Notes: generated from the sequence alone by a model not told the origin. A stretch of DNA of 34,757 nt from Streptomyces sp. ISL-98 (GCF_018614055.1 NZ_JAGGPB010000087.1:1-34757); one strand, 5' to 3'. Numbered from the stretch's first letter, positions 14,877 through 22,687 are shown. A program made the numbers and translations.

Positions 14877-16427
14877 ATGTCAGGCAGAAGCGGGCTCTCC
14901 CGTCGCCGGTTCCTCACCGGTGTCGCGGCAGGTGCGGCGCTCGGAGTCCTTCCGCTGCGTTCCGCCGGCGCCGCGGAATCCGTCAAGATACTGATCATCG
15001 GCAGTGGTTACGCCGGCAGCGTCGCCGCGCTCCGGCTCGCGCAGGCCGGGCTGGACTCGGTGGTCCTGGAGCGCGGCAAGCGGTGGCCGATCACCGCCCA
15101 GGGCGGCACCTTCGCCACCCCCGCGGCCCCGGACGGCCGGGCTTCGTGGCTGAACTCCTGGAGCCCCTTCGTCAGCCAGCAGCTCGACGTGTACCCCGGG
15201 GTGCTCGAGGCCTTCCAGGCCAACGGGGTCATCGCCCTGGCCGGCGCGGGCGTCGGCGGCGGTTCGCTGGTCAACAACGCCGTCATGCTCAAGCCCTCCC
15301 AGGCCGCGTTCAACCGGGCGTTCGGCACCAAAATCGACTTCGACGAGATGAGCGAGCAGTGGTACGCCAGGGCCCGCTCGCTGATCGGTCCGACCCCGAT
15401 GCCGGACGACGTGTACGCCTCCACGCACTACACCGCCGCCCGCTCGTTCACCGCCGAGACCACGGCCGCGGGACTGGCGCCGTTCCGGGCCGACATGGCG
15501 GTGGACTGGCAGACGGTACGGGAGGAGCAGGCGGGCACCAGGGAGGCGTCGCTGATCATCGCCCGCTCCATCTGGGGCGCCAACAGCGGTGCCAAGCGCA
15601 GCGTCGACCGGACCATCCTGGCGGCCGCCGAGGCTACCGGCCGGGTGTCGGTCGAGACGCTGACCCGGGTGGTGGACGTGGTGCCCTCCGCCGGCCGCTA
15701 CCTCGTTCGGTGCGAGCGCATCGATGACACCGGTGCCGTGGTGGCACGGCCCGAGTACAGCGCGGAGCACGTCTTCTTCGCCGCGGGTTCGCTGGGCACC
15801 AGCCGGCTGCTGGTGGCCGCCAGGGACCGCGGCAGCCTGCCCGCCCTGCGCGCGTCGGTGGGCAGAGGCTGGGGCACCAACAGCGACCGGCAGACGGTAC
15901 GGGTGGGCATGCCCTGGAACAACCCCACGCAGGGCGGTCCGTCCGGCATTGTAGCCCAGGACAACAACAACCCCTACGAACCCGTCACGATGATCAATTT
16001 CCCGTGGCCGAGACCGCCCGCGGACGGCACCGGAGCACTCGGCGCCCTCGCGATGACCACCTGCTCCGCCGACGGGTACTTTACCTACGACGCGGCCACC
16101 GACGACGTGTCCCTGACCTGGCCGAGCACCAGTCCCTCGGCCCTGCGCGCCACCCAGGCGGTGACGGCCACCGTGGACCGGATCAACGCCGCCAACCCCG
16201 GAACCTCCACGCTGCGGCTGAACGCCGACACCACCTCCCACACGCTCGGTGGCGTTGTGCTGGGCCAGGCGTGCACGACCGACGGGCGGCTATACGGCTA
16301 CAACAACCTCTACGTCATCGACAGCTCGCTCATCCCCGGCACCATGGCGACGGTGCCGCCGGCGCTGACCGTCACCGCGCTCGCCGACCGATGCGTGGAC
16401 CAGGCGCTGCACCGCATCCTGGGCTGA
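14877..16427 (+). CDS. Tat-exported GMC/cholesterol-oxidase-like FAD oxidoreductase
   Basis: A 516-residue protein. The N-terminus has a twin-arginine signal (LSRRRFLTGVAAGAALGV) and an Ala-rich cleavage region near residue 33 (SAGAAES). It is followed by the FAD fold ILIIGSGYAGSVAALRLAQA and the second flavin motif GAGVGGGSLVNNAVM. The C-terminus (YVIDSSLIPGTMATVPPALT, then ALADRC) follows the GMC/cholesterol oxidase pattern. Such enzymes oxidise alcohols to carbonyls with O2. A folded flavoprotein exported by Tat acts outside the membrane, so this may be a last extracellular oxidation of the product. The start has AAGGAG six bases upstream. A hairpin (16434-16471) follows. A steroid or housekeeping role is possible but unlikely given its place in the cluster. 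Confidence 0.9.
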   Translation: MSGRSGLSRRRFLTGVAAGAALGVLPLRSAGAAESVKILIIGSGYAGSVAALRLAQAGLDSVVLERGKRWPITAQGGTFATPAAPDGRASWLNSWSPFVSQQLDVYPGVLEAFQANGVIALAGAGVGGGSLVNNAVMLKPSQAAFNRAFGTKIDFDEMSEQWYARARSLIGPTPMPDDVYASTHYTAARSFTAETTAAGLAPFRADMAVDWQTVREEQAGTREASLIIARSIWGANSGAKRSVDRTILAAAEATGRVSVETLTRVVDVVPSAGRYLVRCERIDDTGAVVARPEYSAEHVFFAAGSLGTSRLLVAARDRGSLPALRASVGRGWGTNSDRQTVRVGMPWNNPTQGGPSGIVAQDNNNPYEPVTMINFPWPRPPADGTGALGALAMTTCSADGYFTYDAATDDVSLTWPSTSPSALRATQAVTATVDRINAANPGTSTLRLNADTTSHTLGGVVLGQACTTDGRLYGYNNLYVIDSSLIPGTMATVPPALTVTALADRCVDQALHRILG

Positions 16428-16433
16428 AGGCAC

Positions 16434-16471
16434 ACGGCCGACCTGCCCCCCACGATGCACCGGTCGGCCGT
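16434..16471 (+). terminator. Hairpin after the GMC oxidoreductase gene
   Basis: Arms 16434-16443 (ACGGCCGACC) and 16462-16471 are perfect reverse complements with an 18-base loop, seven bases after the stop codon. Beyond it (to about 16600) lies the most AT-rich DNA of the cluster, presumably the promoter of the SARP gene, but no clear -35/-10 pair could be fixed. Confidence 0.55.
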
Positions 16472-16680
16472 CTTGTGGAGAAACAGTCGATTTTCCCGCC
16501 GCCTTATACCATTACAACGCCCTTCGCGTAAGTATTTTTCTGGCGGATTTCGGCCGCTCTTCTGGGTAGCGTTCGGGTGATCACAGGCGCTGCTCGCGAA
16601 GCGGCCGGGCGATGTCAGCACTCAGGGCAAGCGCGGCACGGCATCAGGCATACGGCGACGCAGACATGGGGGGAGAACGG

Positions 16681-17484
16681 ATGGAAATTTCCGTCGGCAT
16701 ACTGGGGATGCTGGAATTACGGTTCGGGGACATAACGTGCGTTCCCAGCGCTCCGAAACCGAAAAAGGTGCTGGCACTTCTTCTCCTCTACTGCAACCAG
16801 ATCGTCCCGGTCTCGGTCCTGGTGGAGGAGCTGTGGGGGAACCGGCCGCCGGCAAGTGCCAGAACGACGCTCCAGACGTACATCCTGACGCTCCGCAAAC
16901 TGCTGCAGCGCGCGGACCCCGGCGTCGGCGAGCACCTGGTGACGGCCGGGCCCGGGTACATGCTCAAGGTCCCCGAGGTGACCTTCGACCTGTATCGCTT
17001 CGACCAACTCGCCAAACAGGGCCGGGAGGCGATCGGCCAGGGCGACGACGAGGCCGGCGTGATCCTGCTGCGCCGGGCGCTGGACCTGTACCGGGGGCAA
17101 GCGCTCGTCGACGTGGACGCCGGCCAGTTGGTCACCGCTCACGTGACCAGGCTGGAGGAACTGCGGCTGACCACCCTCGGGTTGTGCATCGACGCCGAGA
17201 TGAGGCTCGGCCGGCACCAGGAGCTCCTCGGCGAGCTCGGCACGCTCGCCGCCCACCACCGCTTCCACGAGAATCTGCACGCCCAGTACATGCGGGCGCT
17301 GTGGCGGTCCGGGCGGCGCTCCTGCGCACTGGACGTGTACCAGCGGCTGCGCCATGCCCTCGCGAAGGAACTCGGCATGGAACCCGCCTGGTTCCTCCAG
17401 CAGTTGCAGAGCGCGATACTCTCCCCCACCGCACCCCAGTACCAGCCTCGGGGCCGCGGCCTGTCGTACGAGCCGGCCGGCTGA
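16681..17484 (+). CDS. SARP-family pathway activator with TTA codon
   Basis: A 267-residue Streptomyces antibiotic regulatory protein. Residues about 1-95 form the OmpR/PhoB-like winged-helix DNA-binding domain (APKPKKVLALLLLYCNQIVP, VLVEELWGNRPPASARTTLQ, then TYILTLRKLL and GPGYML). Residues about 100-250 form the bacterial transcriptional activation domain (FDLYRFDQLAKQGREAI, LDLYRGQALVDVDA, HRFHENLHAQYMRALWRSGR). There is no NB-ARC or TPR part, so it is the small ActII-ORF4/DnrI class. Codon 13 is TTA (16717-16719), read by the bldA tRNA, which ties expression to development. The start at 16681 has GGGGGAGA upstream; an ATG 15 bases earlier is less well spaced. It probably activates the whole cluster through the heptad repeats noted at five promoters. 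Confidence 0.95.
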   Translation: MEISVGILGMLELRFGDITCVPSAPKPKKVLALLLLYCNQIVPVSVLVEELWGNRPPASARTTLQTYILTLRKLLQRADPGVGEHLVTAGPGYMLKVPEVTFDLYRFDQLAKQGREAIGQGDDEAGVILLRRALDLYRGQALVDVDAGQLVTAHVTRLEELRLTTLGLCIDAEMRLGRHQELLGELGTLAAHHRFHENLHAQYMRALWRSGRRSCALDVYQRLRHALAKELGMEPAWFLQQLQSAILSPTAPQYQPRGRGLSYEPAG

Positions 17485-17503
17485 CCGGCGCCCGTCCCCC
17501 GAA

Positions 17504-17540
17504 CCGGTCCGCGGGGCCCCACCGGGGCCCCGCGGACCGG
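17504..17540. terminator. Bidirectional terminator, 17-bp perfect stem
   Basis: Arms 17504-17520 and 17524-17540 are perfect reverse complements with a three-base loop, between the convergent SARP (stop 17484) and SnoaL-like (stop 17543) genes. Confidence 0.85.
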
Positions 17541-17542
17541 CG

Positions 17543-17986
17543 TCAGGTCAGGTCGTCCCTGCTGACCTGACGGTGCTTCACCAGCCACGGCCCGGTGCCC
17601 TCGCGCACCAGCAGGTCCTCGCAGACCGTGCTGCGGTGCACCACGGGGGTGCCGCCGAGGGCGGTGGCAACGACCAGCGCGTAGCACCGGGCCGCCACGC
17701 TGCCGTCCGGCCGGGGATCCACCGTCAGCATGCCGAGCCAGTGCCGATGCCTGATGCCCTGCTCGGCGAGCGCGGCGCGGGCCTTGGAGCTGCTCGCGGC
17801 GAGGGCCTGTCGGCCGACCGCCCGGTCATGTCCGCCGTGCAGGACGAAGACCCCGTCCTCGGTGAAGGTCTCCGCCCAGTCCTCGGTCCGCCCGTCGTCG
17901 AGCGCCTGCATCTGCCGTGCGTAGAAGTGTGAGACCTCGCTGTACAGCCGTTCCGTGTCGAGCGATGTGGTGCCGGTGTGCGGCAT
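17543..17986 (-). CDS. SnoaL/NTF2-like protein
   Basis: A 147-residue protein with the NTF2-like cone fold signature of the SnoaL_4 group: an N-terminal helix YSEVSHFYARQMQALDDG, then WAETFTEDGVFVLHG, a central HRHWLGMLTVD strand and the C-terminal WLVKHRQVSRDDL. NTF2-like proteins in aromatic polyketide clusters act as ring cyclases, hydroxylase helpers or cofactor-free hydratases or isomerases; which applies cannot be told. The start has AAGGAGG seven bases upstream, the strongest ribosome-binding site in the cluster. It follows the MarR gene in the same direction with an 86-bp gap containing heptad repeats, suggesting its own SARP-controlled promoter. Confidence 0.85.
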   Translation of the reverse strand: MPHTGTTSLDTERLYSEVSHFYARQMQALDDGRTEDWAETFTEDGVFVLHGGHDRAVGRQALAASSSKARAALAEQGIRHRHWLGMLTVDPRPDGSVAARCYALVVATALGGTPVVHRSTVCEDLLVREGTGPWLVKHRQVSRDDLT

Positions 17987-18031
17987 CGGACCTCCTTGGC
18001 GCGTAGGGATCCTCAGCCTGCCCCGCCCGCC

Positions 18032-18060
18032 TGGAGTGCGGCTCGAGCCGAGCTGGAACG
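18032..18060 (-). promoter_or_regulatory. Three heptads, 11-bp period, before the SnoaL-like gene
   Basis: On the plus strand TGGAGTG (18032-18038), TCGAGCC (18043-18049) and TGGAACG (18054-18060) are exactly 11 bp apart. Read toward the gene on the minus strand they are CGTTCCA, GGCTCGA and CACTCCA. This is the clearest SARP-like array in the window. Confidence 0.55.
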
Positions 18061-18072
18061 GCGGGCCGCCCC

Positions 18073-18531
18073 TCAGCCGACGCCGGATCCGTCCGTCGGC
18101 CGGGACGTCTCGTACAGCCGCAGCAGGAGAGACATGAACTGCTCGCGTTCCTCCGGTGAGAAAGGGGCGAGCAATTCCTGCTCCAGCTCCGCGAGGGCGG
18201 CGGTCACCTGTGGCCAGGTGCGCCGGCCGGTCGAGGTCAGCCAGACCCGGCTGCGCCGGGCGTCCTGATCGTCCGGGGTGCGGCGCACCATGCCGGCGGC
18301 CTCCAGGCGCTTGACGGCCTGGGTCGCCGTGGGGGCCTCGACCCGTACCTGCCGGGCGAGATCTCCGACCGTGCTCCCGTCCGCCTCCCAAAGGCAGCGC
18401 AGGAAGAACTGCTGGCCGGCGTGCAGGCCGAAGTCGTTGAGCAGGCGTTCGGCACGGATCCGTGCCGAACGCCCCGCCAGCGCGAAAAGGGCACTGAAGT
18501 CCCCCAGGGACAGGGCGGGCTGAGCGGTCAT
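18073..18531 (-). CDS. MarR-family transcriptional regulator
   Basis: A 152-residue winged-helix regulator. The DNA-binding part runs from about residue 48 to 110: EADGSTVGDLARQV (helices 2-3), APTATQAVKRLEAAGMV (recognition helix) and the wing RTPDDQDARRSRVWLT. The flanking helices (about 10-40 and 120-145) form the dimer interface. MarR proteins usually repress divergent genes and release DNA when a phenolic ligand binds, so this one could sense the cluster product or an intermediate. It is divergent from the minimal PKS operon, and a 12-bp palindrome lies between them at 18682-18693. It could control export or self-protection genes elsewhere as well. Confidence 0.92.
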   Translation of the reverse strand: MTAQPALSLGDFSALFALAGRSARIRAERLLNDFGLHAGQQFFLRCLWEADGSTVGDLARQVRVEAPTATQAVKRLEAAGMVRRTPDDQDARRSRVWLTSTGRRTWPQVTAALAELEQELLAPFSPEEREQFMSLLLRLYETSRPTDGSGVG

Positions 18532-18608
18532 GCGGCTATGACCTTCGATTCGCTGACGGCATACAGGACGGGCCGATGACGCGGCGGCCCGCAGCCCGGT
18601 CCGGCCCC

Positions 18609-18637
18609 GGCTCCACCGGCATCCTAGTCCCGCTCCA
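18609..18637 (+). promoter_or_regulatory. Candidate SARP heptads before the minimal PKS genes
   Basis: GGCTCCA (18609-18615) and CGCTCCA (18631-18637) are two 11-bp turns apart, with the weaker CATCCTA at 18620-18626 between them. They resemble the heptads before the GMC and SnoaL-like genes and lie about 90 bp before the first start codon of the operon. Confidence 0.4.
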
Positions 18638-18681
18638 GCGGCGCGGCCAAGGATGATCCACGTCCCCCGGGCCATCCACGG

Positions 18682-18693
18682 GTGACGCGTCAC
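18682..18693. promoter_or_regulatory. 12-bp perfect palindrome, possible MarR operator
   Basis: GTGACGCGTCAC lies between the divergent MarR gene (start 18531) and the minimal PKS operon (18727/18867), close before the latter. Its size and symmetry suit a MarR dimer. Binding is inferred from position only. Confidence 0.4.
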
Positions 18694-18726
18694 GCCACCG
18701 GCCGAGCATGGGAAAGGGTCGATTCG

Positions 18727-18870
18727 ATGGACAGCGCACAGCCTTTGACGGGGACGTTCCGGAACGAGGCGGCATCCCCACGGAACCGGCCGGAGCGCCG
18801 GCTGCCGGAAGCCCTCGACACGAGTGGATCCGGCCATTTCACGGCCCGGACCACCGGCGGGTCCCGGTGA
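18727..18870 (+). CDS. Possible small leader gene overlapping the KS-alpha start
   Basis: An open frame of 47 residues starts at ATG 18727, with GGGAAAGGG eight bases upstream, and stops with TGA at 18868-18870, inside the GTGA that starts KS-alpha. Its third codon positions are mostly G or C, while the alternative upstream extension of KS-alpha in this stretch is less biased. The KS-alpha start itself has no good ribosome-binding site, so coupling to this leader would explain its translation. I recognise no family in the peptide (it ends in GHFTARTTGGSR). It could be only a translated leader without its own function. Confidence 0.4.
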   Translation: MDSAQPLTGTFRNEAASPRNRPERRLPEALDTSGSGHFTARTTGGSR

Positions 18871-20138
18871 GTCGCAGGGTCGCCGTCACGGGCATCGGCG
18901 TCGTCGCGCCGGGCGGCACCGGGACGAAGGAGTTCTGGTCGCTGATCACCTCCGGGCAGACCGCGACCGGTCCCCTCACCTTCTTCGACGCCACGCCCTA
19001 CCGTTCGCGCATCGCCGCGCAGTGCGCCTTCGATCCGCTGACCGCCGGCTTCTCACCGCGGGAGGCCCGGCGCCTGGATCGGGCCGCCCAGTTCGCCGTG
19101 GCCTGCGCGCGAGAGGCGCTGGCGGACGCCGGCTTCGCCTCCGGCACGACCCCGGTGCCCGAGCGGACCGGCGTGTCCATGGGCACCGCCGTCGGCTGCA
19201 CGATGAGCCTGGAGAAGGAGTACGCCGTCGTCAGCGACGGCGGCCGGGACTGGCTCGTCGACCACCGGCACGCCGTACCGCAGCTGGTGGACTACCTGGT
19301 ACCCAGCAGCCTGGCCCGCGAGGTGGCGTGGACGGCGGACGCCCTCGGTCCGGCCGCGGTGATCTCGGCCGGCTGCACCTCCGGTCTCGACGCCATCGGG
19401 CATGCCTGCGAACTCATCCGTGAGGGCACCGCGGACGTCATGCTCACCGGCGGCAGCGACGCCCCGATCTCGCCGATCACGGTGGCCTCCTTCGACGCGA
19501 TCCGCGCGACCTCGCCGCGCAACGACGACTCGGCCACCGCTTCCCGGCCCTTCGACCGGACCCGGGACGGCTTCGTCCTCGGCGAGGGCGCCGCCGTGCT
19601 GGTACTAGAGGAGTGGGAACACGCCCGGTCCCGGGGTGCCCACGTGTACGCCGAGATCGGCGGTCATGCCGCGCGCAGCAACGCGTACCACATGACTGGA
19701 CTGCGCCCGGACGGCAAGGAGATGGCGGAGGCGATCACCCGCGCGCTGGACGAGGCCCGGCTCGACGCGACCGCCGTGGACTACGTCAACGCGCACGGCT
19801 CCGGCACCAGACAGAACGACCGGCACGAGTCGGCCGCCTTCCTGCGAGCCCTCGGCGAGCATGCCCGGACCATCCCGGTCAGCTCGATCAAGTCCATGAT
19901 CGGCCATTCGCTGGGGGCCATCGGGGCCATCGAGATCGCCGCCTGCGCCCTCGCCCTGGAGCACGGCGTCGTACCGCCCACCGCCAACCTCCACGAGGCG
20001 GACCCGGAATGCCCGCTCGACTACGTACCGCTCACCGCCCGGGAGCAGCGCCTCGACGCGGTCCTTACGGTCGGCAGCGGCTTCGGCGGCTTCCAGAGCG
20101 CCATGGTGCTCACCCGGCCCGAAGGGACCCGCCGATGA
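18867..20138 (+). CDS. Type II PKS ketosynthase alpha (KS-alpha)
   Basis: A 423-residue condensing enzyme, normal length for the family. It catalyses decarboxylative Claisen condensations of malonyl-ACP as a heterodimer with the chain length factor. The nucleophile is Cys170 in ISAGCTSGLDA, with His310 in NAHGSGT, Lys342 in SSIKSMIGHS and His347. The N-terminus SRRVAVTGIGVVAPGG is typical right at the GTG start (18867), so longer upstream starts are rejected. It overlaps the KS-beta gene by four bases (ATGA), which keeps the two subunits in step. The sequence matches reduced aromatic polyketide synthases in general; a product class cannot be fixed by eye. Confidence 0.97.
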   Translation: MSRRVAVTGIGVVAPGGTGTKEFWSLITSGQTATGPLTFFDATPYRSRIAAQCAFDPLTAGFSPREARRLDRAAQFAVACAREALADAGFASGTTPVPERTGVSMGTAVGCTMSLEKEYAVVSDGGRDWLVDHRHAVPQLVDYLVPSSLAREVAWTADALGPAAVISAGCTSGLDAIGHACELIREGTADVMLTGGSDAPISPITVASFDAIRATSPRNDDSATASRPFDRTRDGFVLGEGAAVLVLEEWEHARSRGAHVYAEIGGHAARSNAYHMTGLRPDGKEMAEAITRALDEARLDATAVDYVNAHGSGTRQNDRHESAAFLRALGEHARTIPVSSIKSMIGHSLGAIGAIEIAACALALEHGVVPPTANLHEADPECPLDYVPLTAREQRLDAVLTVGSGFGGFQSAMVLTRPEGTRR

Positions 20139-21412
20139 CCACCCACGCATTCCCGGCCGGATCCCCGGCGGGCCCGGCCGACGGCCGCAAGGACACCGTC
20201 CTCATCACGGGCCTCGACGTGCGGGCGGCCAACGGCAGCGGTACCGACGCGTTCTGGCAGAGCGCCCTGGAAGGGCGCAGCGGCATCGGCCCGATCACCC
20301 GCTTCGACGCCTCCGGCTACCCGAGCCGGCTGGCCGGCGAGATCGACGCCTTCGATCCGGCCGCCAGCCTGCCCGGCCGGCTGCTGCCGCAGACCGACCG
20401 CGTCACCCAACTCGCCCTGACGTCCGCGGCCGAGGTACTGCGGGACGCCGGTCTGGACCCGGCCGTGCTCCCGGAGTACGGCGTCGGGGTGGTCACCGCC
20501 AACTCCGCCGGCGGGTTCGAGTTCGGCCAGCGGGAGCTGGAGAGCCTGTGGGCGAAAGGGCCGCGGCATGTCAGCGCGTACCAGTCCTTCGCCTGGTTCT
20601 ACGCCGTCAACACCGGCCAGATCTCCATTCGGCACGGCCTGCGCGGCCCCAGCGGAGTCCTGGTGACCGGTCAGGCCGGCGGGTTGGACGCGGTCGGGCA
20701 CGCGCGCAGAATGCTGCGCAAGGGGACACCCGCCGTTCTCACCGGGGCGATGGAGTCGGCACTGTGCCCGTGGGGGTACGTGGCGGAGCTGACCGGCAAC
20801 CGGCTGAGCACCGCCGACCGCCCCGAGGACGCGTGCCTGCCCTTCGGGAAGCACGCCGCCGGACAAGTCGTCGCCGAGGGCGGTGCGCTGCTGGTTCTGG
20901 AGAGCGCGGCCTCGGCCAGCGCTCGGGGCAGCACCCGCGCCTACGGCGAACTGGCCGGTTACGCGGCCTGCTTCGACCCGGCGCCCGGCACCGGGCGGCC
21001 CGGCGGCCTGGTCCGGGCCGCCCGGGCGGCGCTGGCGGACGCGGGCACCGAGCCGTCGGCGATCGGCGCGGTGTTCGCCGAGGGCGCGGCCGTACCGGAA
21101 CTGGACGCCCAAGAGGCCGCGGCGATCACCGAGGTCTTCGGTCCGCACGCCGTCCCCGTCACCGCGATCACCTCCCTGACCGGCCGGCCCGGCGCCGGGG
21201 CCTCCGCGCTCGACTTGGCCGCGGCGCTGCTCGCGGTCCGGGACGGGTTGATCCCCCCGACCGCGGACGTGGGCCGGGTGCCGGCCTCCCACCGGATCGA
21301 CCTGGTGACAGGACGGCCACGCCCGCTCGCCGGCGACGCGGCGCTGGTGCTGGCCCGCGGGCACGGAGGCTTCAACAGTGCCGTGGTCGTCCGCCGCGCC
21401 GACCGGCCGTGA
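20135..21412 (+). CDS. Type II PKS chain length factor (KS-beta)
   Basis: A 425-residue KS homologue in which the active Cys is replaced by Gln (LVTGQAGGLDAVG), the defining mark of KS-beta/CLF. This Gln supports malonyl-ACP decarboxylation for acetate priming, while the subunit shapes the tunnel that sets chain length. The other KS histidines are also absent or altered (for example FAEGAAVPELDAQE where KS-alpha has NAHGSGT). It has a 20-residue Ala/Pro-rich N-terminal tail before TVLITGLDVRAANG. It overlaps KS-alpha by ATGA and is followed 62 bp later by the ACP gene. Chain length cannot be assigned without comparing gate residues. Confidence 0.97.
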   Translation: MTTHAFPAGSPAGPADGRKDTVLITGLDVRAANGSGTDAFWQSALEGRSGIGPITRFDASGYPSRLAGEIDAFDPAASLPGRLLPQTDRVTQLALTSAAEVLRDAGLDPAVLPEYGVGVVTANSAGGFEFGQRELESLWAKGPRHVSAYQSFAWFYAVNTGQISIRHGLRGPSGVLVTGQAGGLDAVGHARRMLRKGTPAVLTGAMESALCPWGYVAELTGNRLSTADRPEDACLPFGKHAAGQVVAEGGALLVLESAASASARGSTRAYGELAGYAACFDPAPGTGRPGGLVRAARAALADAGTEPSAIGAVFAEGAAVPELDAQEAAAITEVFGPHAVPVTAITSLTGRPGAGASALDLAAALLAVRDGLIPPTADVGRVPASHRIDLVTGRPRPLAGDAALVLARGHGGFNSAVVVRRADRP

Positions 21413-21433
21413 CCACCGTTCCCCTCTCCCGTC

Positions 21434-21460
21434 GATCCCACCGATCCAACCGATCCCACC
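21434..21460 (+). repeat. Three tandem 9-bp repeats in the CLF-ACP gap
   Basis: GATCCCACC, GATCCAACC, GATCCCACC follow one another without a gap, just before the ACP ribosome-binding site. No known role; it may be simple slippage or influence ACP translation. Confidence 0.6.
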
Positions 21461-21474
21461 GGAAGGTGACCACC

Positions 21475-21720
21475 ATGACCGATTTCACCCTCGACGACCT
21501 GAAGCGCGTGATGCGGGAGTGCGCCGGCGAGGACGAGAGCGTCGACCTGGACGGCGACATCCTGGACTCGCCGTTCGAGGACCTCGGCTACGACTCGCTC
21601 GCCCTCCTCGAAACGGCGACCCGGATCGAGCGGGAACGCGGCGTGAGCGTGCCGGAGGAAATGCTGAGCGGTGCGAAGACCCCCCGGCTGCTGCTGGACG
21701 CCGTCAACTCCACCCGCTGA
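21475..21720 (+). CDS. Type II PKS acyl carrier protein
   Basis: An 81-residue acyl carrier protein. Ser41 in EDLGYDSLALLE is the site for the 4'-phosphopantetheine arm that carries the growing chain. The four-helix pattern and acidic helix 2 (LLETATRIERERG) are typical of aromatic PKS ACPs. GGAAGG stands nine bases before the ATG. It is the third gene of the minimal PKS. No second ACP for a separate priming system and no phosphopantetheinyl transferase is present in the window. Confidence 0.96.
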   Translation: MTDFTLDDLKRVMRECAGEDESVDLDGDILDSPFEDLGYDSLALLETATRIERERGVSVPEEMLSGAKTPRLLLDAVNSTR

Positions 21721-21727
21721 CCCGGCC

Positions 21728-21754
21728 GGTGGCCGCCGCCGGGCGGCGGCCACC
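21728..21754 (+). terminator. GC hairpin after the ACP gene
   Basis: Arms 21728-21740 and 21742-21754 (GGTGGCCGCCGCC and its reverse complement) form a perfect 13-bp stem eight bases after the ACP stop. It may end or attenuate transcription before the NmrA-like gene. Confidence 0.65.
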
Positions 21755-21787
21755 GCGCACGGTGAGCCAACTCGTAGATGAGGAACG

Positions 21788-22687
21788 ATGACCGACCGAC
21801 CTCTCGTCCTGGTCACCGGAGCCACCGGGGCCCAGGGCGGCTCCGTCGCCCGTCACCTGCTGCGGTCCGGCCGCTGGGCGGTGCGGGCCGTGACCCGCGA
21901 CCCGGGGTCGGCGGCCGCCGGCGCCCTGGCCGCCCTGGGGGCCGACGTCGTCGCCTGCGACCTGACCGACGCCCGGCAGGTGCGCCGGGCGGCGACCGGT
22001 GTCCGGGCCGCGTTCCTGGTGACCGACTACTGGTCCCTCAAGGAGCGCGAGTACGAGGTGGCCCGCACGACGGCCGACGCCGTGCTGTCCGCCGGTGCCG
22101 AGACACTGGTGCACAGCAGCCTTCCCGAGGCGCACCGGCGCAGCGGCGGCGCGCTGTCCCTGCCGCACCACGACGGCAAGGCCCGGCTGGAGGAGGAGCT
22201 GCGCGGGCGCGGCGCGCCGGTCGTCACGGTCCACCTGTCCACGTACTACGAGAACTGGCCCGCCCGCCGGCTGCGCAGAGAGCCGGACGGCTCGCTGGCC
22301 TTCGCGTTGCCGCACGGGGACACCCCGCTGCCCGCCGTCTCGGTCGCCGACCTCGGCCCGGTGGTGGCTGCGGTGGTGGCCGCCGGACGCACGTTGCACG
22401 GAGAGGTGGTCAAGGTGGTCGGCGACCTGCGCCCGGCCGCCGCCTACGCCGCCGACCTCACCCGGGTGTTCGGCGTCCCGGTCGCCTACCGGGACGTGCC
22501 CTACGAGACGTACCGGGAGCTGCCGCTGCCCCACGCCCACGCCATCGCGGACATGCTGGAGTTCACCCGCCGCCACCCCGACGTCACCCCCGCCGACGTG
22601 GCCCACGCACGGACCCTGCACCCCGGGATGCGGACCTTCAGCGACTGGGCAGAGTCGGCGCGCGGTCAGTTCGCGCACCTGCTGTGA
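21788..22687 (+). CDS. NmrA-like NAD(P)-binding protein (atypical SDR)
   Basis: A 299-residue protein with a Rossmann motif VLVTGATGAQGGSVARHLL at the N-terminus and an NmrA-type layout: FLVTDYWS after strand 4, then HSSLPEAHR and STYYENW. It has no classical Tyr-X3-Lys pair, as usual in this family. Members are NADP sensors or reductases; in polyketide clusters some reduce quinones or enones. The ATG has GAGGAACG just before it. It lies behind the ACP terminator hairpin in the same direction and is probably the last gene of the cluster. A tailoring reductase is inferred from context only. Confidence 0.87.
   Translation: MTDRPLVLVTGATGAQGGSVARHLLRSGRWAVRAVTRDPGSAAAGALAALGADVVACDLTDARQVRRAATGVRAAFLVTDYWSLKEREYEVARTTADAVLSAGAETLVHSSLPEAHRRSGGALSLPHHDGKARLEEELRGRGAPVVTVHLSTYYENWPARRLRREPDGSLAFALPHGDTPLPAVSVADLGPVVAAVVAAGRTLHGEVVKVVGDLRPAAAYAADLTRVFGVPVAYRDVPYETYRELPLPHAHAIADMLEFTRRHPDVTPADVAHARTLHPGMRTFSDWAESARGQFAHLL

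Noticed and set aside
18708..18866. An N-terminal extension of KS-alpha from ATG 18708.
   Set aside because: The family starts right at SRRVAVTGIG, and the extension has weaker codon bias than the overlapping small frame at 18727.
20135..21412. KS-beta as a second active ketosynthase.
   Set aside because: The active Cys is Gln and the His motif is lost, which defines a chain length factor.
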